Of a stretch of DNA of 64,000 nt, positions 16,509-25,210 are shown in pieces. This DNA is from Nocardioides dongkuii (GTDB taxonomy: Bacteria; Actinomycetota; Actinomycetes; Propionibacteriales; Nocardioidaceae), in the NCBI RefSeq assembly GCF_014127485.1, contig NZ_CP059903.1, positions 248,001 to 312,000 of the forward strand. Reading direction: 5' to 3'. Below the pieces are notes generated by a model. The model saw only the letters and a program-made list of their open reading frames with translations, was not told where the DNA came from and did not search any database. A program made the position numbers and the translations under genes. The stretch's first letter is position 1. Every line of letters begins with the position of its first letter.

Positions 16509-17587
16509 CGGGCGCTCCCTGGGCTCGCGGGGAAGTCCGACTTCCGGATCCGGGCGTGCACGCCCTTCACCACGTCGACCACCTGGGAGATCTCGAAGTC
16601 GGTCGCGGCGCTGAGGTAGGCGTACGCGAGCCGGCGGTCCATGCCGTACGCCGCGCCCAGCAGCGCGATCGCGGCGCGGACGCAGTTCTGGACCGCCACG
16701 TCGAGGTCGGGGTCCATCCCGGTCGGCACCAGGTGCTCGGCGGTCTCTGCGAGCGGCCCGGCGAGCTCGCCGAACCGGCGTACCGCCTCCTCGCGGGGGA
16801 CGACGTCGAGGCGCACCGTCGCCCGCAGCGGCGCCTCCATCGCGGTCAGCGAGACCTCCCCGTTCCCCTGCGCGAAGTGCGGGTCGCCGACGTACGCCAG
16901 GGCGCCGGGGACCTGGACGGGGAGGTAGAGCGTGGCGCCGACGGTGAGCAGGTTGATGTCGACGTTGCCGCCGTGCGGCCCGGGCGGCACCGAGTGCGGC
17001 CGCTCGCCGCCCGGCACGGCCACGCCCATGATGCCGAGGAACGGCGCGAGCGGGAACGCCACCGTCGGCTCGGCGTCCGGGCGCAGGGGAAGGAGCCCGG
17101 ACGCGCCGTCGTCGCTGACGCGGGCGAAGACCGAGAAGCAGGGCGCGGCGTCGAGCGGGTACTCGCCGGGCAGCGCGCCGCGGCCGTGCCGGTTGGAGAT
17201 CACGCCGTACGGCACGCGGGGCAGGGTCTCCACGACGGTCATCGCGAGCAGGTCGCCCGGCTCGGCGCCCGCGACGCGCACCGGGCGGGAGACGACGTGC
17301 GGGCCGTCGACGCCGAAGACCCGCGGCAGGTCGCTCGCCGCCACCGCCACGGCGTCCTCGAGCACGTCGTGCACGCCGTGCTCGCCGAAGTAGCGGCGCG
17401 GGTCGCGGCCCTGGTCCTCGAGGATCCCCTCGTGGCTGACGGTGTCGAAGGTGACCTCGGTCCCCGGGTCGACGGTGAGCACCGGGTCGTCCGCCGCGCA
17501 CGGCAGCCGGCCCCACAGGACGTGCTCGGGGCTCGCCGGGAGGTAGGTCGAGGACCGGATCGGGCCGACGCCGGGCTGCAGGATCAC
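16505..17587 (-). CDS. Acetamidase/formamidase family protein
   Basis: Metal-dependent amidase of the FmdA/AmdA family releasing ammonia from small amides; 360 residues from the chosen start. Family features include DPGTEVTFDTVSHEG, GPHVVSRPVRVAGAEPGDLLAMTVVE, GIMGVAVPGGE, PGPHGGNVDINLLTVGATLYLPV, ALAYVGDPHFAQGNGEVS and the C-terminal YLSAATDFEISQVVD. The frame stays open upstream to 17683, but that would overlap the divergent methyltransferase gene. GTG at 17587 starts the conserved region and stands 7 bp after a TACGGT -10-like box, suggesting a leaderless transcript. In this operon a natural substrate such as formamide, oxamate or another amide from ureide breakdown is plausible but unproven. 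Confidence 0.85.
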   Translation of the reverse strand: MILQPGVGPIRSSTYLPASPEHVLWGRLPCAADDPVLTVDPGTEVTFDTVSHEGILEDQGRDPRRYFGEHGVHDVLEDAVAVAASDLPRVFGVDGPHVVSRPVRVAGAEPGDLLAMTVVETLPRVPYGVISNRHGRGALPGEYPLDAAPCFSVFARVSDDGASGLLPLRPDAEPTVAFPLAPFLGIMGVAVPGGERPHSVPPGPHGGNVDINLLTVGATLYLPVQVPGALAYVGDPHFAQGNGEVSLTAMEAPLRATVRLDVVPREEAVRRFGELAGPLAETAEHLVPTGMDPDLDVAVQNCVRAAIALLGAAYGMDRRLAYAYLSAATDFEISQVVDVVKGVHARIRKSDFPASPGSAR

Positions 17588-17594
17588 GTCGAGG

Positions 17595-17626
17595 ACCGTA
17601 CGGACGCCGTGTTTCGGCTGTGTTCC
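17595..17626 (-). promoter_or_regulatory. Candidate promoter with GlnR-like box for the formamidase operon
   Basis: On the minus strand, GGAAC-ACAGCC-GAAAC (17626 down to 17611) resembles GTnAC-N6-GaAAC with one mismatch. It is followed by TACGGT (17600-17595), a TANNNT -10 box 7 nt before the GTG start. The box would sit around -24 to -39 if the transcript is leaderless, closer than usual for an activator, so this is the weakest of the three boxes. Confidence 0.4.
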
Positions 17627-17675
17627 AGCGCGACTAGGGTCTTCGGGTCGACGACCGAGGACCGGGAGGCACCAC

Positions 17676-18296
17676 GTGACCACGCGGTGGGAGCGGATCG
17701 CCCGCGCACAGGCCGGGCGCGACTACGCCACGACGTACGCCGAGCGGTTCCGGAGTCTGGCGGCTGACGGGCAGGACGTGCACGGCGAGGCGGCCCTGGT
17801 CGCGCGGCTGGTCGACCCGCCGGCACGGGTCCTGGACGCGGGCTGCGGCACCGGGCGGATCGCCGTGCACCTCGACGGGCTGGGGTACGCCGTCACCGGC
17901 GTCGACGTCGACCCGGCGATGCTCGCCGTGGCCCGCGCCGAGGCGCCCGGGCTCGACCTGCGCGAGGCGGACCTGGCGACCCTCGACCTCGGCGGCGCCT
18001 TCGACCTGGTGCTGCTGGCCGGCAACATCGTGCCGCTGCTCGAGCCGGGCACCCTCGGCCCGGTGTGCGAGCGGCTCGCGGCCCACACCGCCCCCGACGG
18101 CGTGGTGGTCTGCGGCTTCGGCCTGGACGCCGACCACCTGCCGGGCGACTGCCCGGTGACGCCGGTCGCCGACCTCGACGCCGCGATGGCCGCCGCCGGG
18201 CTGGTGCCGGTCGCGCGGTACGGCACCTGGGACGGCGACCCCTTCGACGAGGCCGCCGGCTACGTCGTGACCGTGCACGGCAGGAGCGCCCGATGA
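17676..18296 (+). CDS. Class I SAM-dependent methyltransferase
   Basis: Rossmann-fold methyltransferase of 206 residues. Motif I is VLDAGCGTGRIAVHL (residues about 50-65), motif II ends in VDVDPAML, and the motif IV region is FDLVLLAGNIVPLL. The small size and lack of extra domains fit the Methyltransf_25 group; the substrate is unknown. GTG at 17676 has GGGAGG six bases upstream. It is divergent from the purine operon and overlaps the sirtuin gene by 4 bp (ATGA), so the two are co-translated. Confidence 0.85.
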   Translation: MTTRWERIARAQAGRDYATTYAERFRSLAADGQDVHGEAALVARLVDPPARVLDAGCGTGRIAVHLDGLGYAVTGVDVDPAMLAVARAEAPGLDLREADLATLDLGGAFDLVLLAGNIVPLLEPGTLGPVCERLAAHTAPDGVVVCGFGLDADHLPGDCPVTPVADLDAAMAAAGLVPVARYGTWDGDPFDEAAGYVVTVHGRSAR

Positions 18297-18985
18297 GGGT
18301 GGTGGTGCTGACCGGCGCCGGGATCTCGGCAGAGAGCGGGGTGCCGACGTTCCGCGACTCCGACGGGCTCTGGGAGGGGCACCGGGTCGAGGACGTCGCG
18401 ACGCCGGAGGGGTACGAGCTCAGCCCCTCGCGGGTGCACGCCTTCTACGACGCGCGCCGCGCGGCGCTGGCCGCCGTCGTACCGAACCCGGCGCACCACG
18501 CGCTCGCGCGCCTCGAGACGGCCCTCGGCGACGACCTGCTCGTGGTGACCCAGAACATCGACGACCTGCACGAGCGTGCCGGCCTGACCCGCGTCCTGCA
18601 CATGCACGGCGAGCTGCTGTCCGCGCTGTGCCGCGGCTGCGGCGGGCGGGTCCGCTGGCCCGACCCGCTCTCCGACCTGCCGCCCTGCCCCCGCTGCGGC
18701 GTGTGCGAGCTGCGTCCCGACGTCGTGTGGTTCGGCGAGGTGCCCTACGAGATGGACCGCATCCACGACGCCCTCAGCACCTGCGACCTCTTCGTCTCCG
18801 TCGGCACCTCGGGGGCGGTCTACCCCGCCGCCGGGTTCGTGCAGGCCGCCCGCGCGTACGGCGCCCGCACCCTCGAGCTCAACCTGGTCCCCTCCGAGGG
18901 GACCGACTGGTTCCACGAGGCCCGCCACGGCCCCGCCTCCGTCCTCGTCCCCGCCTGGGTGGACGAGCTCGGCCTGCCGGGGTAG
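18293..18985 (+). CDS. cobB: NAD-dependent protein deacylase, sirtuin class III
   Basis: Removes acyl groups from lysines using NAD; 230 residues. Motifs: GAGISAESGVPTFRDSDGLW, TQNIDDLHERAG, catalytic His in HMHGEL, zinc cysteines CRGC...CPRCGVC, RPDVVWFGE and GTSGAVYPAAGF. In HAFYDARR the Tyr-x-x-Arg pair matches the Tyr/Arg that bind succinyl and malonyl groups in SIRT5 and CobB, so desuccinylase activity is expected (family knowledge). ATG at 18293. Its TAG stop is the first three bases of the hairpin repeat that follows. Confidence 0.92.
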   Translation: MRVVVLTGAGISAESGVPTFRDSDGLWEGHRVEDVATPEGYELSPSRVHAFYDARRAALAAVVPNPAHHALARLETALGDDLLVVTQNIDDLHERAGLTRVLHMHGELLSALCRGCGGRVRWPDPLSDLPPCPRCGVCELRPDVVWFGEVPYEMDRIHDALSTCDLFVSVGTSGAVYPAAGFVQAARAYGARTLELNLVPSEGTDWFHEARHGPASVLVPAWVDELGLPG

Positions 18986-19119
18986 TCCGACACACCTGTG
19001 TCGTGAAAGCGGCCTTGAACAGCACGTGTGTGTCGGAGTATCCCGCCGGGCCGGGATAGTCCGGCACGTTCCTGCTGCGATCGGCCCTCGGTGACGACCG
19101 GAGCGTGCCGGACTACCTC
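18979..19119. repeat. Bipartite hairpin element between convergent genes (single copy)
   Basis: Two adjacent imperfect hairpins. The first has arms around TAGTCCGACACAC (18983 on) and GTGTGTCGGAGTA (19027-19039); the second has TAGTCCGGCACG (19057 on) and CGTGCCGGACTA (19104-19115). The element lies exactly between the sirtuin gene (+) and the TetR gene (-). Its two outer ends supply the TAG stop codon of both genes. It is the same family as the array at 49.9-50.4 kb. A bidirectional terminator or REP/BIME-like mobile repeat would fit. Confidence 0.8.
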
Positions 19120-19874
19120 GCGAGCCGGGCGCGGATGAGGGCCTCGAGGCGGGGGAAGTCGTCCTGCACGCCGATGACGGGGGCGTAGCCGCGGACGACG
19201 TCGACGAACATCTCGCCGCTCTCGATGATGCGGGGGTCCATGTGACCGAAGACCTCGAGCGCGACCACGCCGTACAGGCGGGTCCAGCCCTGCATGAAGA
19301 CCCAGACCAGGCCGCGGTGCTCGCGGGGGATGGTGTCGGTCTCGGCGGGGATGAGCGGGTCGAGCACCGCTTCCAGGACGGGCGGCGGCAGGTCGTCGAG
19401 CGCCGGCAGCGGGTGCTGGTTGGACTCCCACAGCCGCCGCAGCTGGCCGGTGAACAGGTGGCCGGAGGTCGCGACCGTCAGCAGCTCGCGCCGGGTGCAG
19501 CCCGCGTCGGCGATCGGGTTGGCGAAGACCAGGCCGAACTCGCGTGGTGAGGCGAGCGCCCACTGCCGGAACTCGGTGACGGAGACGCACAGCCGGCCCG
19601 CGTGGTCGTCCTCGGGCAGCTCGTCGGCGGCCGCAGCGAAGACCGCCGTCGCCGCCTTGTCGATCTCGAAGGCGACCAGGTCGACGAGCTCCTGGTAGCT
19701 CGCGACGTAGCGGTAGAGCGCCGGCGCGGTCATCCCCATCCGGCCCGCCACCGCCCGCAGGGACAGCTCCGCCCCGTCGGCCAGCAGGGCCCGGGACGCG
19801 CGCACGATCTCGTCGTACGTCGCCTCCCGCTGCCGCTCCCGCCGCGTCGGCTCCTGCGTCGTCCCCACGGGCAC
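19113..19874 (-). CDS. TetR-family transcriptional regulator
   Basis: Probable repressor of the divergent MMPL transporter; 253 residues. The N-terminal helix-turn-helix is LSLRAVAGRMGMTAPALYRYV within a standard TetR domain (residues about 20-70), followed by a TetR_C_13-like ligand-binding domain of about 170 residues. GTG at 19874 or at 19868 could start it; the latter has AGAGG with a 5-nt spacer. A 125-bp AT-richer region with inverted repeats separates it from the MMPL gene. Confidence 0.9.
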   Translation of the reverse strand: MPVGTTQEPTRRERQREATYDEIVRASRALLADGAELSLRAVAGRMGMTAPALYRYVASYQELVDLVAFEIDKAATAVFAAAADELPEDDHAGRLCVSVTEFRQWALASPREFGLVFANPIADAGCTRRELLTVATSGHLFTGQLRRLWESNQHPLPALDDLPPPVLEAVLDPLIPAETDTIPREHRGLVWVFMQGWTRLYGVVALEVFGHMDPRIIESGEMFVDVVRGYAPVIGVQDDFPRLEALIRARLAR

Positions 19875-19914
19875 CTCTTCCGCTCAGCCGGACCGGGCGG
19901 TCCGAGGAAAACCG

Positions 19915-19960
19915 TTGACGAACAAAGTTTACACCGTTTACCGTTAACGGCGTTCACTTT
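19915..19960. promoter_or_regulatory. Candidate divergent promoter and TetR operator
   Basis: A TTGACG -35-like box (19915-19920) is followed 17 bp later by TTACCG. The imperfect inverted repeat AAAGTTTACACCG (19924-19936) / CGGCGTTCACTTT (19948-19960) surrounds the palindrome CCGTTAACGG (19941-19950). The region is much more AT-rich than its surroundings and overlaps the putative promoters of both the TetR and the MMPL gene, which is typical for an autoregulated TetR operator. Confidence 0.55.
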
Positions 19961-19999
19961 ACTGAGGCATGTTCACCAGACGCGGAAGAGGCAACGACC

Positions 20000-22183
20000 A
20001 TGATCGATCGATGGGGCACCTTCCTGGCCCGCAGGGCGCTGGCCGTCCTGCTCGCCGGGCTCGCCGTGGCGGTCGCCGCCGGAGCGTACGGGCTCGGGGT
20101 CTTCGACTCCCTGTCGCAGGGCGGGTTCGACGACCCCGACTCGGAGAGCTCGCGCGAGCTGGTCGCCGAGCAGGACGCCTTCGGCAACCAGTCGGTCGAC
20201 GTCGTGGCGATCTACTCCAGCGCCGACCTCACCGCCGACGATCCGGAGTTCCGGGCCGCGGTCGAGGGGGTCGTTTCCGGGATCCCGGACGGCGTCGTGT
20301 CGTCGGTGGTGCCCTACTACGACGCCGAGCGGCCCGGCCTGGTCAGCGCCGACGGGCACGCCGCGCAGGTGCAGATCTCGCTGGCGGGCCGGACGCAGGG
20401 CGACTTCCTCGAGAGCTACGACGAGCTCAGCCCGGCGCTCGACGCCGAGGGGCTCGAGACCGACCTGGCCGGCAGCTACGCGGTCTTCACCGACGTCAAC
20501 GAGATCACCTCCGAGGACCTCAAGCGCGCCGAGCTGATCTCGATGCCGGTCGTGCTGCTGCTCGCGCTGCTGATCTTCGGCAGCCTGGTCGCGGCCAGCA
20601 TGCCGGTCCTCGTCGGCGCCCTGGCCATGGTCGGCGCGCTCGCCGTCGTGCGGCTGCTCACCCACGTCACCGACGTCTCGGTGTTCTCGGTCAACGTCAT
20701 CTCGCTGCTGGGCATCGGCCTGGCGATCGACTACGCGCTGTTCGTGATCAGCCGGTTCCGCGAGGAGCTCGCCGCGCTGCCGGCCGACCACCCCGACGCC
20801 GCCGCGATCGCGATCCGCCGCACGATGACCACCGCGGGCCGCACGGTGCTGTTCTCGGGCCTCACCGTCGCCGCGGCGATGTCGAGCCTGCTGATCTTCC
20901 CCCAGGCCTTCCTCAAGAGCATGGGGTACGGCGGGATCGCGGCCGTGCTGGTCGCGATGCTGGCGGCGCTCACCGTCCTGCCCGCCGCGCTGCGGCTGCT
21001 CGGTCGCCGGGTCGACGCCGGCCGGCTCCCGTGGCGCCGGCACCGTGCGGTCGCGACCGACGACGTGCACGGCCGCTGGGCGCGCCTGGCCCGCGGCGTG
21101 ATGCGCCGGCCGGTCGCGGTCATCGCGGTGACGGTCGTGGTGCTGCTCGCGGTCGCCTCCCCGTTCCTCGGCGCCCGCTGGGGCAGCGTCGACCACCGCG
21201 TCCTGCCCGAGGACGCGCCCGCGCACGCCGCGTCTGACAAGCTCGCCGAGGAGTTCGGTCCCGAGCAGTCGACGGCCAGCCTGCTGCTGCGGGGCGCCGA
21301 CGAGCAGGAGGTCGCGGCGTACGTCCGCGAGGTCGAGCAGACCGACGGCGTCCTGGGCGTGCAGCCGGTCGCCCGCGACGGCGACGCCACCCTGCTGCGC
21401 GCCGCGTGGGAGGGCAACGGGCAGACCGAGGCCTCGCAGGACCTGGTCACCCAGCTGCGCGAGATCGAGCCGGCCTCGGGCACCGTGCTGGTCGGCGGCC
21501 AGACCGCCGCGACCGTCGACCTCGTCGACTCGGTGGGCAGCCACCTGCCATGGATGGGCCTGATCGTGGTCGGGGTGATGCTGGTGCTGCTCTTCCTGGC
21601 GTTCGGCTCGCTGGTGCTGCCGGTCAAGGCGGTGCTGATGAACCTCTTCTCGATCACCGCGTCCTTCGGCGTGGTCACCTGGATCTTCAGCGACGGCCAC
21701 CTCTCCGGCCTGCTCGGCTTCACCCCGCAGGGGTTCCTCGACGCGACCAACCCGATCCTGATGCTGGCGATCCTCTTCGGCCTCTCCATGGACTACGAGG
21801 TGTTCCTGCTCTCGCGGGTCCGCGAGCAGTGGGACCGGACCGGCGACAACGACCTCGCCGTCGCGACCGGCGTGCAGAAGACCGGCCGGATCATCACCAG
21901 CGCCGCGCTGCTGCTGGCCGTGGTGATCGGCGCGTTCGGGACCAGCGGAATCGTGTTCATGAAGATGCTCGGCATCGGCATGCTGGTCGCGCTGCTCATC
22001 GACGCCACCATCGTCCGCGCGCTGCTCGTGCCGGCCACGATGAAGCTGCTCGGCGACTGGAACTGGTACGCCCCCGGTCCCCTCCGTCGCTGGTGGGACC
22101 GGCACGGCTTCCGCGAGGGCGCGGAGCCGGTCGCACCGGTGCCGCACGACCCCGTGGCCGGGACGTCGACCTCTGTAGGCTGA
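20000..22183 (+). CDS. MMPL-family (RND) transporter
   Basis: Proton-driven membrane transporter of 727 residues with the 1+5+1+5 helix layout of MmpL/YdfJ proteins. Helix 1 is ALAVLLAGLAVAVAAGAYGLG; a periplasmic loop of about 140 residues precedes helices 2-6, and a second loop precedes helices 7-12. The Asp-Tyr relay pairs are visible in GIGLAIDYALFVISRF and FGLSMDYEVFLLSRV. ATG at 20000 follows GGAAGAGG. It is divergent from a TetR gene and followed 24 bp later by a lipoprotein of the LppX/LprG type, so lipid or drug export is the likely job; the substrate is unknown. Confidence 0.92.
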   Translation: MIDRWGTFLARRALAVLLAGLAVAVAAGAYGLGVFDSLSQGGFDDPDSESSRELVAEQDAFGNQSVDVVAIYSSADLTADDPEFRAAVEGVVSGIPDGVVSSVVPYYDAERPGLVSADGHAAQVQISLAGRTQGDFLESYDELSPALDAEGLETDLAGSYAVFTDVNEITSEDLKRAELISMPVVLLLALLIFGSLVAASMPVLVGALAMVGALAVVRLLTHVTDVSVFSVNVISLLGIGLAIDYALFVISRFREELAALPADHPDAAAIAIRRTMTTAGRTVLFSGLTVAAAMSSLLIFPQAFLKSMGYGGIAAVLVAMLAALTVLPAALRLLGRRVDAGRLPWRRHRAVATDDVHGRWARLARGVMRRPVAVIAVTVVVLLAVASPFLGARWGSVDHRVLPEDAPAHAASDKLAEEFGPEQSTASLLLRGADEQEVAAYVREVEQTDGVLGVQPVARDGDATLLRAAWEGNGQTEASQDLVTQLREIEPASGTVLVGGQTAATVDLVDSVGSHLPWMGLIVVGVMLVLLFLAFGSLVLPVKAVLMNLFSITASFGVVTWIFSDGHLSGLLGFTPQGFLDATNPILMLAILFGLSMDYEVFLLSRVREQWDRTGDNDLAVATGVQKTGRIITSAALLLAVVIGAFGTSGIVFMKMLGIGMLVALLIDATIVRALLVPATMKLLGDWNWYAPGPLRRWWDRHGFREGAEPVAPVPHDPVAGTSTSVG

Positions 22184-22207
22184 GGCGGTCGATACTAAGG
22201 AGACCTG

Positions 22208-22951
22208 ATGAAGAGCACGATCCTGGCCGCCGGCGTCCTGGGCGCCGCGGCTCTGCTGACCGGCTGCGGCGGCGACGACGACGGGGACAACGGAAACAAG
22301 GGAGGCAGCGACGCCAGCTCCTTCACCGACCAGTCCGCGGTCGACATCGTCACGGAGGCGAAGGACGCGATGGGCACGCTCGAGTCGGTGAAGGTGTCCG
22401 GCTCGATCGACACCGACGGCGAGGAGGTCGCGCTCGACCTGGCGATGAACACCGAGGGCACCTGCGAGGGCAGCGTCTCGATCGACGGCGCCAACCTCGA
22501 GCTGCTCGGCGTCGACGGCACCACCTGGTTCAAGCCCGACGAGGCGTTCTGGCGCCAGCAGGCCGGCGAGCAGGCCGAGATGGTGATGAAGACGGTCGGC
22601 GACCGGTGGGTCGTCGTCCCCGCCGGCGAGGGCGGGTTCTCCGAGCTCTGCGACCTCGACTCGCTGCTCGACCAGATGCTCTCGGACAGCGACGAGGACG
22701 AGGACAGCTACGAGAAGGGCGACGTCGAGGACGTCGACGGCACCGAGGCGATCGCGATCACCAACGTCGACGCCGAGGACGGCGACAGCATCGGGTACGT
22801 CGCGGTCGAGGGCGAGCACTACCTGCTGAAGATGGAGCAGAAGGACACCGACGAGCCCGGCTCGATCACCTTCTCCGACTTCGACGCCGAGCTCGCGGTC
22901 GAGCCGCCGGCCGACGACGAGGTCTTCGACCTCGAGCAGATGGCCGGCTGA
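22208..22951 (+). CDS. LppX/LprG-like lipoprotein
   Basis: Secreted lipoprotein of 247 residues with lipobox LLTGC (Cys20) and an acidic Gly/Asp-rich linker. The mature domain resembles LppX_LprAFG: an amphipathic N-terminal helix (AVDIVTEAKDAMGTLESVKVSG) and alternating strands forming a half-barrel that in LprG and LppX holds acyl lipids. AAGGAG stands 5 nt before ATG 22208. Its position straight after the MMPL gene mirrors mycobacterial transporter-lipoprotein pairs, so a role in handing lipids or lipophilic compounds to or from the transporter is inferred. Confidence 0.8.
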   Translation: MKSTILAAGVLGAAALLTGCGGDDDGDNGNKGGSDASSFTDQSAVDIVTEAKDAMGTLESVKVSGSIDTDGEEVALDLAMNTEGTCEGSVSIDGANLELLGVDGTTWFKPDEAFWRQQAGEQAEMVMKTVGDRWVVVPAGEGGFSELCDLDSLLDQMLSDSDEDEDSYEKGDVEDVDGTEAIAITNVDAEDGDSIGYVAVEGEHYLLKMEQKDTDEPGSITFSDFDAELAVEPPADDEVFDLEQMAG

Positions 22952-22996
22952 CCCGCAGCACCCCCGCACCACACCCGCGTACGACGAGGGCGGGGC

Positions 22997-23332
22997 TCAC
23001 GGCCGCAGCACGTAGCGGCCGCGGGCCCCGCCCTTTGCCACGAGCCGGTGCGCCTCGGCGGCCTCGGCCAGCGGCAGCTCGCCGGCCACGCGCGCCGGCA
23101 GCTCCCCGGACGCGGTCCGGGCGAGCAGGCCCGCCGTCCGCGCCCCGTCCGGCACGACGCTGACCGCGCGCACCGTCACCCCGCGCTCGGCCGCCGGCGG
23201 GGCGGAGGGCTGGACGCCGACGAACAGGCCGCCGTCGCGCACCAGCGCCACGCCCGCCTCCTGGAGCACGGCGCCGTCGGCGACCGCGTCCCAGCCGCGC
23301 TCGGCCGCGGTCACCAGGTCGGCCCCGAGGCC
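22997..23332 (-). pseudogene. Truncated zinc-type/quinone oxidoreductase (C-terminal remnant)
   Basis: The last roughly 110 codons of a medium-chain dehydrogenase/quinone oxidoreductase: GADLVTAAERGWDAVADGAVL matches the cofactor-domain strand, and the C-terminus LPLAEAAEAHRLVAKGGARGRYVLRP is the typical family ending. The GroES domain and the Gly-rich NADP motif are missing. Homology stops at about 23332, precisely where the GAGTTGGGC palindrome cluster begins. The frame runs on through the repeats to 23422, but those residues look like translated repeat. It is on the same strand as the treXYZ operon but beyond its hairpins. Confidence 0.65.
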
Positions 23333-23336
23333 GCGC

Positions 23337-23448
23337 GAGTTGGGCCTTCCTCCCGCTCGAGTTGGGCGTTCCTTACGCGCCGTACGTGAGGAAGGCCCAA
23401 CTGGAGGGTGAGTTCGGCCCAACTCAACGGTGAGTTCGGCCCAACTCG
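23337..23448. repeat. Cluster of GAGTTGGGC / GCCCAACTC palindromes
   Basis: An imperfect hairpin pairs GAGTTGGGCGTTCCTTACG (from 23360) with the segment ending in GGAAGGCCCAACT (to 23402). A further GAGTTGGGCCTTCCTC copy precedes it at 23337. Two direct copies of GGTGAGTTCGGCCCAACTC follow, each internally palindromic. The cluster lies 22 bp downstream of treZ and abuts the truncated oxidoreductase. It may end treXYZ transcription, and may also mark a deletion junction. Confidence 0.7.
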
Positions 23449-23470
23449 ACGGGTGGGTGGGTGGCGGGGC

Positions 23471-25209
<1,739 letters not shown>

Positions 25210-25210
<1 letters not shown>

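Noticed and set aside
7844-17587. 1-4 bp overlaps suspected as frameshifts
   Set aside because: Each overlap is a clean ATGA, GTGA or TGATG junction between complete proteins, the normal mark of translational coupling.
17588-17683. Longer formamidase-family start at 17683
   Set aside because: It would overlap the divergent methyltransferase start and adds residues with no conservation. GTG 17587 begins the conserved part and follows a -10-like box.
19973-22972. Long minus-strand open frame opposite the MMPL and lipoprotein genes
   Set aside because: Shadow frame. Its translation is rich in His/Asp/Arg runs without domains, whereas the plus strand encodes a well-formed MMPL protein.
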